64,000 nt of DNA from Klebsiella sp. BIGb0407 (GTDB lineage: Bacteria > Pseudomonadota > Gammaproteobacteria > Enterobacterales > Enterobacteriaceae): positions 434,001 through 498,000 of the forward strand of contig NZ_JANUEQ010000001.1 in NCBI RefSeq assembly GCF_024807845.1, in the 5' to 3' direction. Under the pieces are notes generated by a model. The model saw nothing but the letters and a program-made list of their open reading frames with translations, was not told the DNA's origin and did not search any database. Positions 15,147 through 23,346 of this stretch are shown piece after piece. Positions within the stretch are counted from its first letter, which is position 1. Each line of letters begins with the position of its first letter. Both the position numbers and the translations under genes were made by a program.

Positions 15147-15162
15147 GGTGATGGTATTCACA
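15147..15162 (-). promoter_or_regulatory. CRP site of the lacZ promoter
   Basis: TGTGA-N6-TCACC on the minus strand differs from the CRP consensus half-sites at one position. Its centre lies about 60 bp upstream of the predicted start, the class I position found in the E. coli lac promoter (-61.5). Confidence 0.82.
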
Positions 15163-15165
15163 ATA

Positions 15166-15187
15166 ATTGCCCCGATCCCGGGGCAAT
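15166..15187 (-). terminator. Hairpin after lacI
   Basis: A perfect 9-bp stem (15166-15174 with 15179-15187) with a 4-nt loop follows the lacI stop codon by 9 bp. There is only a weak T-rich tail, so it may be a partial terminator protecting the lac promoter. Confidence 0.6.
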
Positions 15188-15196
15188 CAGGAAAAA

Positions 15197-16273
15197 TTAT
15201 TTCAGGCGGGCGACCTGGCGAGCAAGACGGGTGAGCTCTTCCGCCAGATGCTGAGCGGATACGGCGTTTGCTTGTGGTTTATCGGTGGTCTTGCGTTCAA
15301 TCAGGCTGACGGGGAGCAGCTCGGATACGGTCTCTTCGCCTTCGATAAGCGCCAGCAGACGTTCCACGCTCACTTTGCCAAGGTTTTTAAAGTCCTGCTT
15401 GATAGTGGTCAGCGGTGGGGTGAAGCAGGCGCTGTCTTCAGTGTCATCATAACCCACCACCGAGATAGCACCCGGTACGGGCAGACCGAACTCGGAAAGT
15501 GCGCGTAATGCACCCAGCGCCATCTGGTCGTTGGCGACCAGAATTGCGGTGGGGATAATGCCTTCGTTAAGCAGTTGCGTAACGTGCTGGTAGCCGGACA
15601 GCGAGCTCCAGTCACCGTGCATAACGGCCATCGGGACTACCTGGTGACCGGCAAGTTCAGATTTCCAGCCTTCAAAACGGAGCCGGGCGGAGATAGAGCT
15701 GAGTGGACCGGCAAGCAGGGCTATTTTCTGATGCCCCAGCTCAACCAGATGCTCAACGCCCAGCTTCGCACCGAGCTGTGGGTCAAAAATAATATGGTGC
15801 ATTTCAGAACAAGGAGAGGAATCCAGGAAGAGTACCGGAATAGATCCGCAAAGCTGGACAATTTCCTGAGTCTGTTCATCTTCCATCGGAATATTGACCA
15901 GAATGCCATCGACACGCTGGGACAGTAACTGACTGACGGCGGCTTTAGCGGCCTCCAGCCCTGACTGTTCGGTCATCGATATCACGACACTAAACTGCAG
16001 TTCACTGGCCCGTGACTTTGCCGCAGCGACAATTTGTGACGGAGCATGCAGGGCCAGATTACTGGTGGCAAAGCCCAGAGTATGTGTCAGCTTCCCGGCC
16101 AGCTGCTGCGCCATGCGGTTAGGAATATAGTTCAGCGCATTCATCGCCGCTTCAACCTTGAGCCGGGTTTTCTCAGAAACATGCGCCGCCTGATTAATCA
16201 CCCGGGAGACAGTCTGGTAAGAAACGCTGGCATGCTCAGCCACATCATAAAGGGTTGCAGACTTCGGTTTCAT
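15197..16273 (-). CDS. lacI: Lac repressor LacI
   Basis: A 358-residue orthologue of E. coli LacI (360). The helix-turn-helix LYDVAEHASVSYQTVSRVIN keeps the recognition helix YQTVSR, and the hinge (PNRMAQQLAGK), the core (LALHAPSQIVAA, IALLAGPLSS, ARLRFEGW, ILVANDQMALGA, VVGYDDTEDS) and the C-terminal leucine-rich tetramerisation helix (LAEELTRLARQVARL) are all present. A tetramer that can bind two operators and loop DNA is therefore expected. It sits directly upstream of lacZ as in E. coli. I chose ATG 16273 with AAGGA nine bases upstream; an in-frame ATG at 16291 adds six residues absent from E. coli LacI. Confidence 0.95.
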   Translation of the reverse strand: MKPKSATLYDVAEHASVSYQTVSRVINQAAHVSEKTRLKVEAAMNALNYIPNRMAQQLAGKLTHTLGFATSNLALHAPSQIVAAAKSRASELQFSVVISMTEQSGLEAAKAAVSQLLSQRVDGILVNIPMEDEQTQEIVQLCGSIPVLFLDSSPCSEMHHIIFDPQLGAKLGVEHLVELGHQKIALLAGPLSSISARLRFEGWKSELAGHQVVPMAVMHGDWSSLSGYQHVTQLLNEGIIPTAILVANDQMALGALRALSEFGLPVPGAISVVGYDDTEDSACFTPPLTTIKQDFKNLGKVSVERLLALIEGEETVSELLPVSLIERKTTDKPQANAVSAQHLAEELTRLARQVARLK

Positions 16274-16337
16274 GGCGGAATTCCTTGTCATTTTACGTGT
16301 CGGTTATAGTTATCAGACTGCGAAAATCGCGTGAAAT

Positions 16338-16343
16338 ATCATA
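16338..16343 (-). promoter_or_regulatory. Candidate lacI promoter (extended -10)
   Basis: TGC-TATGAT on the minus strand is an extended -10 element 65 bp upstream of the lacI start; the -35 region (TGTGCA) is weak, as expected for a low-level repressor gene. The rest of 16344-16635 is AT-rich with no gene or motif I can name. Confidence 0.5.
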
Positions 16344-16647
16344 GCATTTGTCCGGGGCGGTGCACAGTGGGAGGCTTAGATCCCTATGAGTAATCAAATT
16401 ATTCTGACTGCTTGTGACGCAACTCTCATAAACAGCCGAAAATTAAGATCGCTTAGCCGTATACATAAAGAAAAACGCTAATCCAGAAAATCAAAAAGCA
16501 CCTAATAGAGCACAATCTGACATCTAACCAATCACAATATTGCATAATGTTGCATTGCGTATCATAATGATTTCATCAGAACGATGATGCCGGGAACCGT
16601 CAGTTCTATCGCGGTTTGATTAGACACACACGCAAATGGAGCATGAA

Positions 16648-17037
16648 ATGCACGAGTTATCCCAGATTGAGCTGGATTCGTTGATCGATAAACTTGAGCA
16701 ACAAACCATCGACTGGTTTCTCAAATACAAGCAACTGCCAGCAAAAGACCTGTTATGGCGATATTTTTCAGACTCAAAGAAAGGAAATTTTAAAGATATC
16801 TATACCGGTTTAATGCTTCAGAAGGTGGATCACCGCACCGTGCATTTAATGTCCTTTTTACCGCTATTATCTAATCGGCTAACACCAAAAATAGCGAAAG
16901 TTATAGCTGTATCCAGATTTAAAACGCAATTACTGATGAATATGATTATTTACTGGTTAATACTCTATTACTCAGGAAAATCCAATGAGCTTCCAGGCGA
17001 TAATGAAAGTCAGAAGCTTATTGTTGATATGCTATGA
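16648..17037 (+). CDS. Hypothetical protein, 129 residues
   Basis: Not recognised. The product is Leu/Lys-rich and mostly helical in appearance, with an acidic N-terminal third (LSQIELDSLIDKLEQQ) and a hydrophobic stretch near residues 98-110 (MNMIIYWLILYY) that could be a membrane helix. I chose ATG 16648 because GGAG lies six bases upstream; an ATG at 16636 is in frame but would place the ribosome site inside the gene. It stands alone between lacI and rcnR, with no operon partner. Base composition is lower in GC than its neighbours, which may mean recent acquisition. Confidence 0.6.
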   Translation: MHELSQIELDSLIDKLEQQTIDWFLKYKQLPAKDLLWRYFSDSKKGNFKDIYTGLMLQKVDHRTVHLMSFLPLLSNRLTPKIAKVIAVSRFKTQLLMNMIIYWLILYYSGKSNELPGDNESQKLIVDML

Positions 17038-17128
17038 AATTGTTTATACAGAAAAAATAGGGGGGGAATAATTTTTCCTGAATTTCTGAACGCATGTTTT
17101 CAGCGTTTTAACCGTATAATCGAATCGA

Positions 17129-17401
17129 TTACTTAATATAAGAATCCAGCACCTTCAGCACCACATCAAGGTCTTCTTCACGCTTTTGTTCGTCACTTTC
17201 ATGAACAACATGTTCGGTGAGATGCCCCTTAATCACTTCGCGCATTAATCCATTTACCGCTCCGCGTATGGCGGCAATCTGCTGCAGAACTGCAGAGCAT
17301 TCATGGGGTTCATCGAGCATTTTTTTAAGCCCGGCAACTTGTCCCTGGATTTTATTGGTACGGGCGATAATTTTTTTCTTATCCCGAATGGTATGCGACA
17401 T
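17129..17401 (-). CDS. rcnR: Ni/Co-responsive repressor RcnR
   Basis: A 90-residue RcnR/CsoR-family repressor, nearly collinear with E. coli RcnR ([10 protein letters not shown] at the N-terminus, [33 protein letters not shown] at the C-terminus). Metal ligands known from E. coli are conserved: His3, Cys35 (in EPHECSAV) and His64 (in HLTEH). Apo-protein represses the divergent rcnA; nickel or cobalt releases it. Two RcnR operators lie in the shared intergenic region. Confidence 0.96.
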   Translation of the reverse strand: MSHTIRDKKKIIARTNKIQGQVAGLKKMLDEPHECSAVLQQIAAIRGAVNGLMREVIKGHLTEHVVHESDEQKREEDLDVVLKVLDSYIK

Positions 17402-17451
17402 GCTGGAACCTCACAGACTTAAAAATTGTCCGGATCATATCATCCTCAATC

Positions 17452-17466
17452 TACTGGGGGGTAGTA
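17452..17466. promoter_or_regulatory. RcnR operator 1
   Basis: TACTGGGGGGTAGTA: a G-tract flanked by TACT and AGTA, the RcnR recognition pattern, between divergent rcnR and rcnA. Confidence 0.88.
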
Positions 17467-17471
17467 TATTG

Positions 17472-17486
17472 TACTGGGGGGGAGTA
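17472..17486. promoter_or_regulatory. RcnR operator 2
   Basis: TACTGGGGGGGAGTA, a second G-tract site 20 bp from the first (start to start), about two helical turns, so two repressor tetramers could sit on the same face. Confidence 0.86.
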
Positions 17487-17522
17487 GAATTAAACCTCCA
17501 TTCACAAATAAGAATTATTATC

Positions 17523-18629
17523 ATGAGCGATTTTGCCACGCTGTTGCAGCAAGGAAATGCCTGGTTTTTCATCCCCAGCGCCATCTTACTCGGCGCTCTG
17601 CATGGTCTGGAGCCCGGGCATTCCAAAACCATGATGGCGGCTTTTATTATCGCCATTAAAGGAACCGTGCGGCAGGCGGTGATGCTGGGGCTGGCAGCGA
17701 CGCTGTCACATACCGCGATTGTCTGGTTAATTGCATTCGGTGGCATGTATATCAGCAACAAATTCACCGCTGAATCTGCCGAACCCTGGCTACAGTTGGT
17801 GTCTGCGGTCATTATTCTGGGAACCGCATTCTGGATGTTCTGGCGAACCTGGCGCGGTGAGAAAAACTGGCTTGAATCGATGCGTGAAGAGGAACAGCAC
17901 CATCATCATGATGAATCACGTCTGATTGATACCGGCCATGGTCAGGTTGAGTTATCGATTTACGAGGAAGGGCAAGCACCGCACTGGCGGCTGCGTAGTG
18001 TCCGGGGACAAAAGTGGGTTGCGGGTGATGTTTCCCTGGTGACAACAAGGGGAAACACGGATTATTCACAGCTATTTGAATTCGTCGATAAAGGAACTTA
18101 CCTGGAATCCAGGTTAGCTATTCCTGAACCTCATGATTTTGATGTTCGTCTCTCGTTGGGTCATCGGGGTCATGCCCACGAGTATGCACTTTCGTTTCAT
18201 GAGCATGATCACGCCTCGCTGGTAGGGCTGGATATCCATTCGAAGGAGTATCAGGATGCGCACGAGCTGGCACATGCTCATGATATCAAACGCCGTTTTA
18301 CTGATAAAAAAGTGACCAACGGGCAGATCCTGTTATTTGGCCTGACGGGCGGGTTAATACCTTGTCCGGCGGCGATTACCGTACTGCTTATTTGTATTCA
18401 GCTTAAAGCTTTAACCCTGGGTGCCACGCTGGTGGTGTGTTTCAGCATCGGACTGGCTCTGACCCTGGTCACCGTGGGAGTTGGTGCGGCGATAAGCGTG
18501 CGTCAGGTTGCAAAACGCTGGAGTGGTTTTAATAAAATAGCCAAAAGAGCCCCGTACTTTTCCAGCGCGCTTATCGCCTGTGTGGGTATTTATATGGGGA
18601 TCCACGGCTATCTGGGTATCGCCAGCTGA
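17523..18629 (+). CDS. rcnA: Nickel/cobalt efflux protein RcnA, long form
   Basis: A 368-residue inner-membrane exporter of Ni(II) and Co(II). It aligns well with E. coli RcnA (274) at both ends: FIPSAILLGALHGLEPGHSKTMMAAF, then after the loop GLTGGLIPCPAAITVLLICIQ and KRAPYFSS. E. coli has a very His-rich cytoplasmic loop; here only EEQHHHHDE remains, followed by an inserted segment of about 120 residues (roughly 120-241) that looks like a beta-rich soluble domain with scattered His/Asp (HEHDHASL, HELAHAHD). ATG 17523 matches the E. coli start; the frame is open much further upstream but that part overlaps the operators and rcnR. Confidence 0.93.
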   Translation: MSDFATLLQQGNAWFFIPSAILLGALHGLEPGHSKTMMAAFIIAIKGTVRQAVMLGLAATLSHTAIVWLIAFGGMYISNKFTAESAEPWLQLVSAVIILGTAFWMFWRTWRGEKNWLESMREEEQHHHHDESRLIDTGHGQVELSIYEEGQAPHWRLRSVRGQKWVAGDVSLVTTRGNTDYSQLFEFVDKGTYLESRLAIPEPHDFDVRLSLGHRGHAHEYALSFHEHDHASLVGLDIHSKEYQDAHELAHAHDIKRRFTDKKVTNGQILLFGLTGGLIPCPAAITVLLICIQLKALTLGATLVVCFSIGLALTLVTVGVGAAISVRQVAKRWSGFNKIAKRAPYFSSALIACVGIYMGIHGYLGIAS

Positions 18630-18640
18630 TTAACTCGTGG

Positions 18641-18667
18641 ATAAAGCCTGTATAAAACAGGCTTTAT
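18641..18667 (+). terminator. Hairpin after rcnA
   Basis: A perfect 10-bp stem (18641-18650 with 18658-18667), 7-nt loop, 11 bp after rcnA and between convergent genes. It ends in TTTATTTA, so it is probably a terminator for rcnA. Confidence 0.7.
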
Positions 18668-18679
18668 TTAGCGTTATGA

Positions 18680-20431
18680 CTATCTTTCTGGCAGGCCCGG
18701 AAAAGCGGTCAGTAAAAGCTTATAGTGATGAGGCTGGCGCATAGCGACCAGATCTTTACGGCGCACTACATTAGTGGGGTAGTGACTCTCGCCAACAGGG
18801 GCAGTGTCAATTTTCTGACTGAGACAGGCGGCTTGCTGAAATAAAACCTGTTCCTGGCGCGGGAAGCTAAAGGTCTCAGGTCCAAAAATGCCGCTGAATC
18901 CACCCTCAGCACCGCTTAAGGTATTGGCTAAGGCCAGCCAGACATTGTTTTCTCCGGCACGGGTGCGAAACAGATGCCAGTGAAGCGGGTCCGGACCTGT
19001 GGGTATCGGGTAGTTCTGGATTATTGCACTGCCGGGATGAGCGCCGGTAAACCCGGAGGAGATATTGGCAGAACAGGCGATAATATCGCAGCCTTTCAGA
19101 GCTAAAATACGGCCACTCTCCGGAAGTAATGCGTCCTGCCCAAGCAGTAAACCGACTCTTCCTGCCGGGATGTCATAGTATTTAAACTCGTGACCGGATT
19201 CAGCCCAGGACTGCATTTCTGCGGACAGATGTATTTGTCGGTAGCAACCAATTATTCCCTCAGGCCCCAGTAACACTTGGCTATTGAAGTATTTACCGTT
19301 ATCCGTTTCAGCAAAACCGATAACCAGCCAGACTCTGAATTGCATCGCCAGAGCAACCAGTGTGGAAATAGCCTGTCCGTCGATGCTCTGCGCATTCGCA
19401 ACCGGCGTAGCCGTTCCTGTCAGAGCTAGTTCAGGAAAAACGATCAGTTCGCTACTCTGCTCTGTGACCGTTCTTTCGACAATGAATTGAATTTGCTTTA
19501 CATTTTTTTCAACTGTCGAATGTGGCGAGAACTGTGCCACTGAGATAGTGCTCTTTCTTCCCGCTGGCAGGGGTTTATAACCATAAAGCCCGAAGAAATC
19601 TTGCGGATTCCATAAAAAACTGTCGCTCAGTAGTTCCTGATAGAGAGTCGGTTTACGTAAAGTCGCAAGGGAATGGCCGAGAACGGTTTTTTGCCGGACT
19701 CGCGCCAAGTCTATCTCGGCATAAACGACGCCATCGCCCTTATCAAGGCTTGCCGCAATCTTACCATCGGGTTCAATGATACAGCTACCGCCGCTAAACT
19801 GAACGCCGCGTTCAAGTCCCCAGCGGTTACTTTCTATCAGGTAACAGCCGTTCTCCATCGCGCGGCTAATCCAGTAGGGCGCGGGTGTACGTTCCGCTAG
19901 CCAGTTACTGACATGACAGATAATATCAGCCCCTGCCAGCGCTAACAGGCGGGCGGTTTCTGGAAAATGGATATCCATACAAACCAGCATACCGATGCGG
20001 CCAATCGGCGTGTCGAATACCTGATGTCCGGTATCACCAGCGGCCGCCCATTTCGGTTCAGAAATATAAGGGTGGCTTTTACGGTGGCAGCCAATCACCC
20101 CCTCAGGACCTATCAGTACTGCACTGTTGTAGTAAAGCCGAGTCTCAGGGGCAGTCTCAGGCAGACCGAGCACGATATAGCACTGATAACGCGCTGCTAT
20201 CTCACCAAATTTATCGGTACAGGGGCCCGGTACGGTTTCGACCATTGGGCTGATTTCTTCCCGATCAAACCAGCAATAGCCGGTAGTGGCCATTTCCGGG
20301 GTGGTAATCAGTTTCGCCCCGTTTTTGGCAGCGTCCTCCACCAAAGTCAGTAGCTGGTTTATATTATCTTGTTTAGCAAACATCCGTGGCTCAAACTGAA
20401 CCGCGGCGCAAAGAAAGAGAGCATCAGACAT
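18680..20431 (-). CDS. Double nitrilase-superfamily amidohydrolase, second half degenerate
   Basis: A 583-residue protein made of two tandem carbon-nitrogen hydrolase domains. The first (about residues 1-265) has a complete Glu-Lys-Cys triad: PEMATTG, CHRKSHPY, LVCMDIHFPE. The second (about 300-560) keeps the glutamate (FPELALTG) but has YRQIHLS in place of the lysine motif and LLGQDALLPE where the cysteine should be, so it cannot be catalytic by the usual mechanism. Last gene of the amide operon; an aliphatic amidase or nitrilase role is likely but the substrate is unknown. Start ATG 20431 has GAGG six bases upstream. Confidence 0.85.
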   Translation of the reverse strand: MSDALFLCAAVQFEPRMFAKQDNINQLLTLVEDAAKNGAKLITTPEMATTGYCWFDREEISPMVETVPGPCTDKFGEIAARYQCYIVLGLPETAPETRLYYNSAVLIGPEGVIGCHRKSHPYISEPKWAAAGDTGHQVFDTPIGRIGMLVCMDIHFPETARLLALAGADIICHVSNWLAERTPAPYWISRAMENGCYLIESNRWGLERGVQFSGGSCIIEPDGKIAASLDKGDGVVYAEIDLARVRQKTVLGHSLATLRKPTLYQELLSDSFLWNPQDFFGLYGYKPLPAGRKSTISVAQFSPHSTVEKNVKQIQFIVERTVTEQSSELIVFPELALTGTATPVANAQSIDGQAISTLVALAMQFRVWLVIGFAETDNGKYFNSQVLLGPEGIIGCYRQIHLSAEMQSWAESGHEFKYYDIPAGRVGLLLGQDALLPESGRILALKGCDIIACSANISSGFTGAHPGSAIIQNYPIPTGPDPLHWHLFRTRAGENNVWLALANTLSGAEGGFSGIFGPETFSFPRQEQVLFQQAACLSQKIDTAPVGESHYPTNVVRRKDLVAMRQPHHYKLLLTAFPGLPER

Positions 20432-20461
20432 AGTTATCCTCACAGCTAGAAAGTAAAGGTT

Positions 20462-21100
20462 TTAATTCTTACGCTGGCCGGAATCCGGCGGCGTTGTCCA
20501 TGCCAGAATTTCATTAGCCTGAATTAAAGAACCTGAGATCTCTTCAATACTGATGCGTTTATCCATCGCCTGATGGCGCAATATTTCGTAGGCCTGTTCT
20601 TCCCCGATATTGTGCATCCGCATCAGAATCGCTTTCGCCTCGCTGACTTGACGGATCCCCAGCACCTTTTTTTCCAGGCGCTCAATTTTGTCGTGGAACA
20701 AGCGCTGCTGACGCGAATGATGTAAGGCAAAAACCATCGCTGACAGCAGCCCTGAAGCTCTGACCGGTGTGGTGATGGATGCTCCCGCATTCATATTCAG
20801 AGCCTGATCGATAAAGGTCGGGTTTTCATAGGCAATAACCGCAATAAGCGCATGTTTTGCAGGCTTATACCAGGAGACATCCGGAGACGGGTCATCCGAC
20901 TGAAGCGCGTAAAAAATAAGATCCGTGTCATCGGGAAGTTCATCCGGAATCGGCCAGAAAGCCTGAACTTTAAACCCCATCCGTCTTAAATGATTGGTTA
21001 GCGTTTCGCCGTCTTCGTCATTAGGGTGTAACACGACACAGCGGATCCCCCGACTCAGTAACAGTGCTGCTGCACTGAATCTTTTATGTTCATGAGCCAT
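20462..21100 (-). CDS. amiR: AmiR-type ANTAR antiterminator
   Basis: A 212-residue regulator with an N-terminal degenerate receiver domain (residues ~15-125), a connecting coiled helix (HDKIERLEKKVLGIRQVSEAKAIL) and a C-terminal three-helix ANTAR RNA-binding domain (AKAILMRMHNIGEEQAYEILRHQAM). In Pseudomonas, AmiR prevents termination in the amidase leader mRNA and is held inactive by AmiC until an amide binds. The ATG at 21100 overlaps the amiC stop by 11 bp, which implies translational coupling and complex formation. The probable target is the terminator in this operon's own leader (28098-28138). Confidence 0.9.
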   Translation of the reverse strand: MAHEHKRFSAAALLLSRGIRCVVLHPNDEDGETLTNHLRRMGFKVQAFWPIPDELPDDTDLIFYALQSDDPSPDVSWYKPAKHALIAVIAYENPTFIDQALNMNAGASITTPVRASGLLSAMVFALHHSRQQRLFHDKIERLEKKVLGIRQVSEAKAILMRMHNIGEEQAYEILRHQAMDKRISIEEISGSLIQANEILAWTTPPDSGQRKN

Positions 21101-22256
21101 GGGAGAACCCCACTGCCGTGAGCTTGGTTGTCCAGTCACCCTGGATTTGATTGGTCATATAAGGGTCGGGTTCAACCATACGACGGGCTTCCTGAACCAG
21201 AGTAAACTGGCCCTCTGAATTCGCTATACCAATGCGTGGATAGAGCCCGGTATGCTGATTAAGTTTATCAATGCGAATACGCCCCTGGGGAGCATCGAAC
21301 TGACTGCCGCGTAATGCTTCAGAAAGTGGTTGCATATCGTCGCTACCACATTCAGTCATCGCACTGGCAAACAGGTGGACCTGACTATAAGTGGCTTCCC
21401 AGTTCATATCGGTGCTCAGCCCCTCACCAAACTGATGACGAAACTGCGCCAATGCCTGATGGTTGGAGACTGTGTCGATACTCTGAAAATAGGGCGCTGA
21501 ACTATAGTGGCCGCGAGCCGCATCAATACCCATAATGGCAATTTCGGTTTCGGACGTGTTCAAACTGCCAATCGGCATACACTGCGGATCCAGCCCGGCG
21601 GCCAGGTAGGCTTGATAGAGATAGGGCACGGTTTGACCCACCACGGTACTGAAGATAAAGTCGGGCTGTTTCTTTTTTATCTCTTCCACCACGGGAAGGA
21701 ATGACTCATAGGAAGCATTGAGATCAAGATAGCGTTCGCCAATCACCGCGCCGTCATGATGTTGTAATATCAGCGCCTGCATATTGCGATTACATTCATA
21801 GGGATAGACATACCGGGAGCCAATCAGATAGACCCGCGCGCCGAACTTACCCGTCAGATAATTAGCCAGCTGCAGGCAGTTTTGATTGGGTGCGGCGCCA
21901 CCGTAGAAAATATTTTCTGAAAATTCGAATCCTTCATACAGCTGGGAGTAAAACAGCAGGCGGCGATATTTTTCCACCACCGGCGACATGGCTTTGCGGC
22001 TGCTTGAGGTATAGCCCCCGAAAATAACCTTCACCCCATGCTCGACGATCAGCTTTTCAGCCAATGCCCTGAACTGACTATTATCAGACTGGGGATCGAG
22101 GTGGATACCCTGCAAAGGCCGGCCATTAATTCCGCCGCGCTGATTAATTTCAACGATTGCCTGAGTGGCACCACGCCACTGGGAAAGCTCCTGAGCCGCC
22201 GTCACGCCACTGAATGAGTAAAGTAGGCCAATATTGATAGGGTTATCTGACGCCAT
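21090..22256 (-). CDS. amiC: AmiC-type amide sensor, negative regulator of AmiR
   Basis: A 388-residue periplasmic-binding-protein fold (NIGLLYSFSGVTA, INGRPLQG, FGGYTSSSRKAMSPVVE) close in length to Pseudomonas AmiC (385). It has no signal peptide, so it is cytoplasmic, unlike the related transporter subunit encoded at 26815-28053. It should bind short-chain amides and sequester AmiR in their absence. Overlap with amiR (ATGGCTCATGA) supports a one-to-one complex. It lies 71 bp after the formamidase gene in the same operon. Confidence 0.9.
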   Translation of the reverse strand: MASDNPINIGLLYSFSGVTAAQELSQWRGATQAIVEINQRGGINGRPLQGIHLDPQSDNSQFRALAEKLIVEHGVKVIFGGYTSSSRKAMSPVVEKYRRLLFYSQLYEGFEFSENIFYGGAAPNQNCLQLANYLTGKFGARVYLIGSRYVYPYECNRNMQALILQHHDGAVIGERYLDLNASYESFLPVVEEIKKKQPDFIFSTVVGQTVPYLYQAYLAAGLDPQCMPIGSLNTSETEIAIMGIDAARGHYSSAPYFQSIDTVSNHQALAQFRHQFGEGLSTDMNWEATYSQVHLFASAMTECGSDDMQPLSEALRGSQFDAPQGRIRIDKLNQHTGLYPRIGIANSEGQFTLVQEARRMVEPDPYMTNQIQGDWTTKLTAVGFSHGS

Positions 22257-22327
22257 AGATACCTGCTTATCGAAGACTTAACGACCGGGCTAAAGGGTCC
22301 TGCAAAATCTGCGCAGGACCTTGTGAA

Positions 22328-23317
22328 TTACTGAGCCAGAAGCTGCTTATTCAGCATGGCTCCGACGGTGTATTTAGGGTCAACCATATTCCCTAAACGC
22401 ACTTTTCCGCACTGGCTCAGTAGCATATAGGCGTCCCATTTATCGAAACCAAAATCGGCAACCAGCCAGTAAATAAGGTCGCGATAGGCAATGCGGGTGG
22501 CATCTTCCAGAGGCCGGGCGCTACCAATACTCATAATGTTTTCGGCATTTTCCATTCGAGGCCAGTCCAGCTGCCAGTTTTTAATCAAGTCGACTTTGAT
22601 GGTGGTGGTGGAAGCAAACTCAACCGCGGTACCACAAATCTCGCCGTCGCCCTGGCAGGCGTGGGCGTCACCAATAAAGAGTCTCCCTCCCGGTGAACGC
22701 ACGGGCAGATAGGTAATACTGCCCGGACCAATATCCGGCACATCCATATTTCCGCCGTGATTATCCGGTGTAAGTGAATTAATGGAGTCTATTTCAGGTG
22801 AGACGCTGAGTGTCCCGATATGGGGTTTATAGGGCAGGGTATGGCGCTTGCTCCAGTAGACTTTCTCGCTATCCAGTTTGATGATTCGGACCTTTTCAGG
22901 CAGCGGGTCATTGAGCATGGCGGTTAAATCGGTTCCGGTTAACCCGCCGAAATGGGGGATCATGGCGCAGATCCCGAAAGGCTTAGCGCCTCTGGGCAGC
23001 ATCGACTCAATATAGACCGCAATGACATCGCCTTTCTCAGCCCCATTGACCATAATCGGGCCATTTTGTGGATTCAAAAAGGGCATTTTCAGCCGTTCAC
23101 TGGGACTGTCTTGCTCTGAGTTTATCGCTCCTTCAAAGGCATCCCGAGTATCCACTATCACCCGATCGCCAGGTTCAATAGTCAGCACCGGGGTAGAATA
23201 CGGCCCGATGGTATAGTGAAATTCTTTCTGCATCTCTTCTGTCAGATGATGGGTAACAGGCTGACGGGCAGCGCCCAGACCACGTTTGTACATTATTGAT
23301 TCGTCTAACCATTTCAT
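22328..23317 (-). CDS. fmdA: Formamidase/acetamidase (FmdA/AmdA family)
   Basis: A 329-residue cytoplasmic amidohydrolase that releases ammonia from formamide or acetamide. Family features include FHYTIGPY at the N-terminus, LTIEPGDRVIVDTRDAF, the metal-site-like histidine stretches GDAHACQGDGEICG and MIPHFGG, and ALSVCGDL-type C-terminal sequence replaced here by YMLLSQCGKV. It is shorter than Methylophilus FmdA (about 407) but comparable with many bacterial members. It follows the ABC transporter genes by 29 bp, so import and hydrolysis are encoded together. Confidence 0.88.
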   Translation of the reverse strand: MKWLDESIMYKRGLGAARQPVTHHLTEEMQKEFHYTIGPYSTPVLTIEPGDRVIVDTRDAFEGAINSEQDSPSERLKMPFLNPQNGPIMVNGAEKGDVIAVYIESMLPRGAKPFGICAMIPHFGGLTGTDLTAMLNDPLPEKVRIIKLDSEKVYWSKRHTLPYKPHIGTLSVSPEIDSINSLTPDNHGGNMDVPDIGPGSITYLPVRSPGGRLFIGDAHACQGDGEICGTAVEFASTTTIKVDLIKNWQLDWPRMENAENIMSIGSARPLEDATRIAYRDLIYWLVADFGFDKWDAYMLLSQCGKVRLGNMVDPKYTVGAMLNKQLLAQ

Positions 23318-23346
23318 AAAAAATCCTCAAGTCGTCTGGTTATTCA

